Origin: Plazaster borealis
Taxonomy: Eukaryota; Echinodermata; Asteroidea; Forcipulatida; Labidiasteridae
DNA length: 64,000 bases
Assembly: GCA_021014325.1 (NCBI GenBank)
Contig: CM037467.1
Location: forward strand, 2,852,001 to 2,916,000
Direction of reading: 5' to 3'
Shown here: positions 63,201-64,000 of the stretch, piece after piece
How the letters are laid out: the number at the start of each line of letters is the position of its first letter
How positions within the stretch are numbered: position 1 is the first letter of the stretch
The notes under the pieces: generated by a model
What the model was told of the DNA's origin: nothing
Seen by the model: only the letters and a program-made list of their open reading frames with translations
Database searches by the model: none
Program-made: the position numbers and the translations under genes

Positions 63201-63759
63201 CCCTCTTGGCGTCACAGATGTTGTATATGTCGCTGAGGACTCAGAGGGTTTGAGAACAGAATGCATTTTTACTGTCACAGTAATTGGTAATTTTGATTTC
63301 TTGCAATTTCTTTTGAAGATTAATAATTAATGTAATGCAATGGCATTTTTGGACGAATCTGATTGGCTTCGCGTGTAATATAGGGTTGAGAAAACCCATG
63401 AAAGAAAAATTGTTTTTGTTCCAATATTATCTTAAACAAAATTTGAGAGACAAAAACAAAAACATAAAAAACATATCATTGATAATTATTTCAAATCTGT
63501 TTTCCATGTGTTTCAGATAATGAAGCTCCAACATTTATATTTTGCCCGTCAAACATTAAAAAGAACACCGACTCAGCGGGAAAGTTTGACCGTCCTACCT
63601 GGCCAACCCCACGGGCAACAGACAACTCTGGCCAGCCGATTATCACGGCGAGCCGCCGACCAAGGGAGTTTGTTCTTGGAGAAGAAAATCCGATACGATA
63701 CGATGCCACGGACAGCTCTGGAAATAATGCAACGTGTTTGTTTTATGTGACAATTTTAG
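57043..63759 (+). CDS. Type II membrane protein with six or more HYR (hyalin repeat) domains, 5' part of gene
   Basis: Exon model: 57043-57220, 57970-57999, 59388-59639, 60428-60667, 61046-61270, 61608-61850, 63044-63286 and 63517-63759. All seven junctions are GT/AG and phase 1, giving 551 residues without a stop; the gene continues past the window. Residues 1-30 are a basic, probably cytoplasmic tail; residues 31-56 form a membrane anchor without a signal-peptide cleavage pattern; residues 70-551 are six HYR domains. HYR modules adopt an immunoglobulin-like fold and are typical of extracellular adhesion and matrix proteins such as echinoderm hyalin. Each module here has the CP...C-x-F cysteine pair. 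The start is the first ATG after the upstream acceptor, with in-frame stops before it. A membrane-anchored adhesion or recognition protein is inferred; no specific ortholog is claimed. Confidence 0.85.
57970..57999 (+). CDS. Exon 2 of HYR gene: 30-nt linker
   Basis: Acceptor TTTATTGCAG, donor GTAATG. The exon adds EPGPETVTVP (residues 60-69), a proline- and threonine-rich linker between the membrane and the first HYR domain. It is symmetric phase 1, so skipping would keep the frame. Microexons are easily missed by gene finders. Confidence 0.7.
58341..58584. mobile_element. Foldback MITE with ~85-bp terminal inverted repeats
   Basis: It opens GGGCCCAATTTCATAGAGCT and ends AGCTCTATGAAATTGGGCCC. 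The arms continue inward (CAATTTGCTTAGCATGAAAT against its complement, then TTGATAAAAACA and GGTAATCC-like parts) for about 85 bp with very few mismatches, around a ~75-bp centre. It lies in the intron between exons 2 and 3 of the HYR gene. Degenerate relatives are at 46905-47263 and 49651-49757. No convincing target duplication. Confidence 0.85.
58912..59297 (+). mobile_element. TTAA-ended MITE, family T1, well preserved
   Basis: Its ends TTAAAGGCAGTGGACACTAT and GTGTACACTGTCTTTAA are near-perfect inverted repeats through the adjoining GGTAATT/AATTACC. The interior carries a second short dyad (TTTCGAGAAAGAAG and GATTTCGAGACC...GGTCTCGAAATC). TTAA lies at both boundaries. It ends about 90 bp before HYR exon 3. 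I recognise this family from memory as common in sea star sequence. Confidence 0.8.
59388..59639 (+). CDS. Exon 3 of HYR gene: HYR domain 1 (divergent)
   Basis: Residues 70-153. The cysteine pair is present (LTCPGDI and ETCSFKVTVK), as are the tryptophan of the central strand (VSWGSP) and a Y-based strand (HEVIYSVIGN). It lacks the usual ATDN-x-G centre and the A-x-D-x-x-GN motif, carrying TDEEGKEE instead. Acceptor GCTATAG, donor GTGAGA. One N-glycosylation sequon (NNT). It is the membrane-proximal and least canonical module of the series. Confidence 0.85.
59640..60427. other. Intron between HYR domains 1 and 2, nothing further recognised
   Basis: A 788-bp intron with no element I can name. 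The 87-codon frame at 59867-60130 has no domain and no flanking splice signals of matching phase. Confidence 0.5.
60428..60667 (+). CDS. Exon 4 of HYR gene: HYR domain 2
   Basis: Residues 154-233. Textbook HYR layout: DDCPGNIEV, PWNKPKATDNAG, FQIGTTAVRYAATDESGNTA, then RCSFKVTVIG. Acceptor AATCAACAG, donor GTTTGG (weak but GT). The clean match anchors the family assignment for the whole gene. Confidence 0.92.
60790..60895 (-). mobile_element. tRNA-derived SINE fragment in an intron
   Basis: On the minus strand CAGGGGTCGTGGGTTTGAATCC carries a B box (GGTTTGAATCC at 60861-60871) with one mismatch from consensus. The following GCCCGGGTAATATCCCTGTG and CTGCACATATCGGTGTAGGG fit a SINE I recall from sea star sequence. 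It lies in the intron between exons 4 and 5. Confidence 0.5.
61046..61270 (+). CDS. Exon 5 of HYR gene: HYR domain 3 (shortened)
   Basis: Residues 234-308, six codons shorter than its neighbours. ENCPDDITI and SECSFIVTIF flank the module; the middle reads WTMPTAKDNGQLVSFYS, with the loop before the tryptophan shortened and the TDN motif reduced to KDN. The FPVGLTMVTYTAVDDVG strand pair is kept. Acceptor CCCCTCCAG, donor GTAAGG. Confidence 0.9.
61608..61850 (+). CDS. Exon 6 of HYR gene: HYR domain 4
   Basis: Residues 309-389. Canonical: TDCPHNITT, PTWQVPQATDNTG, FELGRTTEITYMATDAAGN, TANCTFYVTVKG. Two N-glycosylation sequons (NIT and NCT), one beside the second cysteine. The acceptor GATTCTGCAAAAG has a poor AG context but follows a long T-rich tract. 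Donor GTGGGT. Confidence 0.92.
61851..62787. other. Intron between HYR domains 4 and 5, no exon recognised
   Basis: No additional HYR-type CP...C-x-F pattern in any frame. The 89-codon frame at 62349-62618 has no recognisable domain. Confidence 0.5.
62788..62902. mobile_element. hAT-like MITE with perfect 8-bp target duplication
   Basis: GCAGAGTG occurs at 62788-62795 and 62895-62902, flanking a 99-bp element that begins CAGCGCTGTAACTAGGG and ends CCTAGTTGCGCCACTG (complement CAGTGGCGCAACTAGG). An 8-bp duplication and CAG-starting inverted ends are the hAT signature. The interior is G-rich. It sits in the intron before HYR exon 7. Confidence 0.85.
63044..63286 (+). CDS. Exon 7 of HYR gene: HYR domain 5
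   Basis: Residues 390-470. ADCPSNITI, VFWPNPQASDNARI, FPLGVTDVVYVAEDSEG, TECIFTVTVIG. It has a sequon (NIT) and follows the longest intron between HYR exons (about 1.2 kb), which contains the hAT-like element. Acceptor CCTATTTTAG, donor GTAATT. Confidence 0.92.
63517..63759 (+). CDS. Exon 8 of HYR gene: HYR domain 6, gene continues off the edge
   Basis: Residues 471-551. IFCPSNIKK, PTWPTPRATDNSG, FVLGEENPIRYDATDSSGN, NATCLFYVTIL. Acceptor TGTGTTTCAG, donor GTATGT at 63760 in phase 1, so at least one more exon must follow beyond 64000. One sequon (NAT). Confidence 0.9.
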
Positions 63760-63774
63760 GTATGTGATTGTTTA

Positions 63775-64000
63775 GAGTCTGCAGACAACATTGGTAATTG
63801 TCAAAGACCATTAATCGCGCTTCATGTGACCCAACATAATAAATAACCTGTGAAAGTTTAAACTCAATCGGTCATCGGAGTCACGAGAAAAAAGGGAAAA
63901 ATCCCCATTTATATTCTCACTGTTTTCGAGTTCCGGTTTTGGACTCGCGAGATCAAAACTAATTGTTTTAATTCATTTCTCAAAAACTGTAGCATTTCAG
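63775..64000 (-). mobile_element. Partial TTAA-type MITE (T1 family) at the right edge
   Basis: GACAACATTGGTAATTGTCAAAGACC opens it; AACCTGTGAAAGTTTAAACTC and CAATCGGTCATCGGAG are the complement of the T1 core. It lies in the intron after exon 8 and runs to or past the window end. The outer end is eroded. Confidence 0.6.

Noticed and set aside
1..64000. CRISPR array or bacterial operon
   Set aside because: Repeat units are hundreds of bases with no short repeat-spacer pattern, and the coding part has spliced eukaryotic exons.

Overview
The window looks like animal nuclear DNA, most likely from an echinoderm and probably a sea star. The argument rests on three things: split genes with consensus GT/AG introns, a gene built from hyalin (HYR) repeats that each sit in a symmetric phase-1 exon, and miniature inverted-repeat elements that I recognise from memory as abundant in asteroid genomes. 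The species call is inference; I could not search a database.

Layout. (1) Positions 1-5614 are a head-to-tail array of a ~458-bp satellite, here called family A (about 12 units, entering from beyond the left edge). (2) Positions 5615-32580 are an array of an unrelated ~517-bp satellite, family B (about 53 units including partial ones). It interrupts one A unit exactly between two bases and starts and ends in unit register. (3) Positions 32581-~44026 return to family A (about 25 units, more varied than on the left), ending in a decayed, internally deleted unit. Together the arrays fill two thirds of the window. Their periodic open frames are by-products of repetition: they break in many units and no protein family is recognisable.

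(4) Positions 44027-57005 hold no gene I can support. They contain a tRNA-Val-like locus with a shortened anticodon arm, several foldback or TTAA-ended miniature elements, a 63-bp insert with 15-bp flanking duplications, and a 5'-truncated, frameshifted non-LTR retrotransposon relic (54635-55860).

(5) Positions 57006-64000 carry the 5' part of one plus-strand gene. A first coding exon encodes a short basic cytoplasmic tail and a membrane anchor. A 30-nt linker exon follows, then six consecutive HYR-domain exons, all in phase 1 and all with the conserved cysteine pair. The gene runs off the right edge. Its introns carry more miniature elements, including one hAT-like element with a perfect 8-bp target duplication. 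The predicted product is a type II membrane protein displaying an extracellular string of HYR modules.

The most unusual feature is the B array seated base-precisely inside the A array. The B monomer also has a nearly invariant half that contains a perfect 12-bp hairpin, while its other half is variable.
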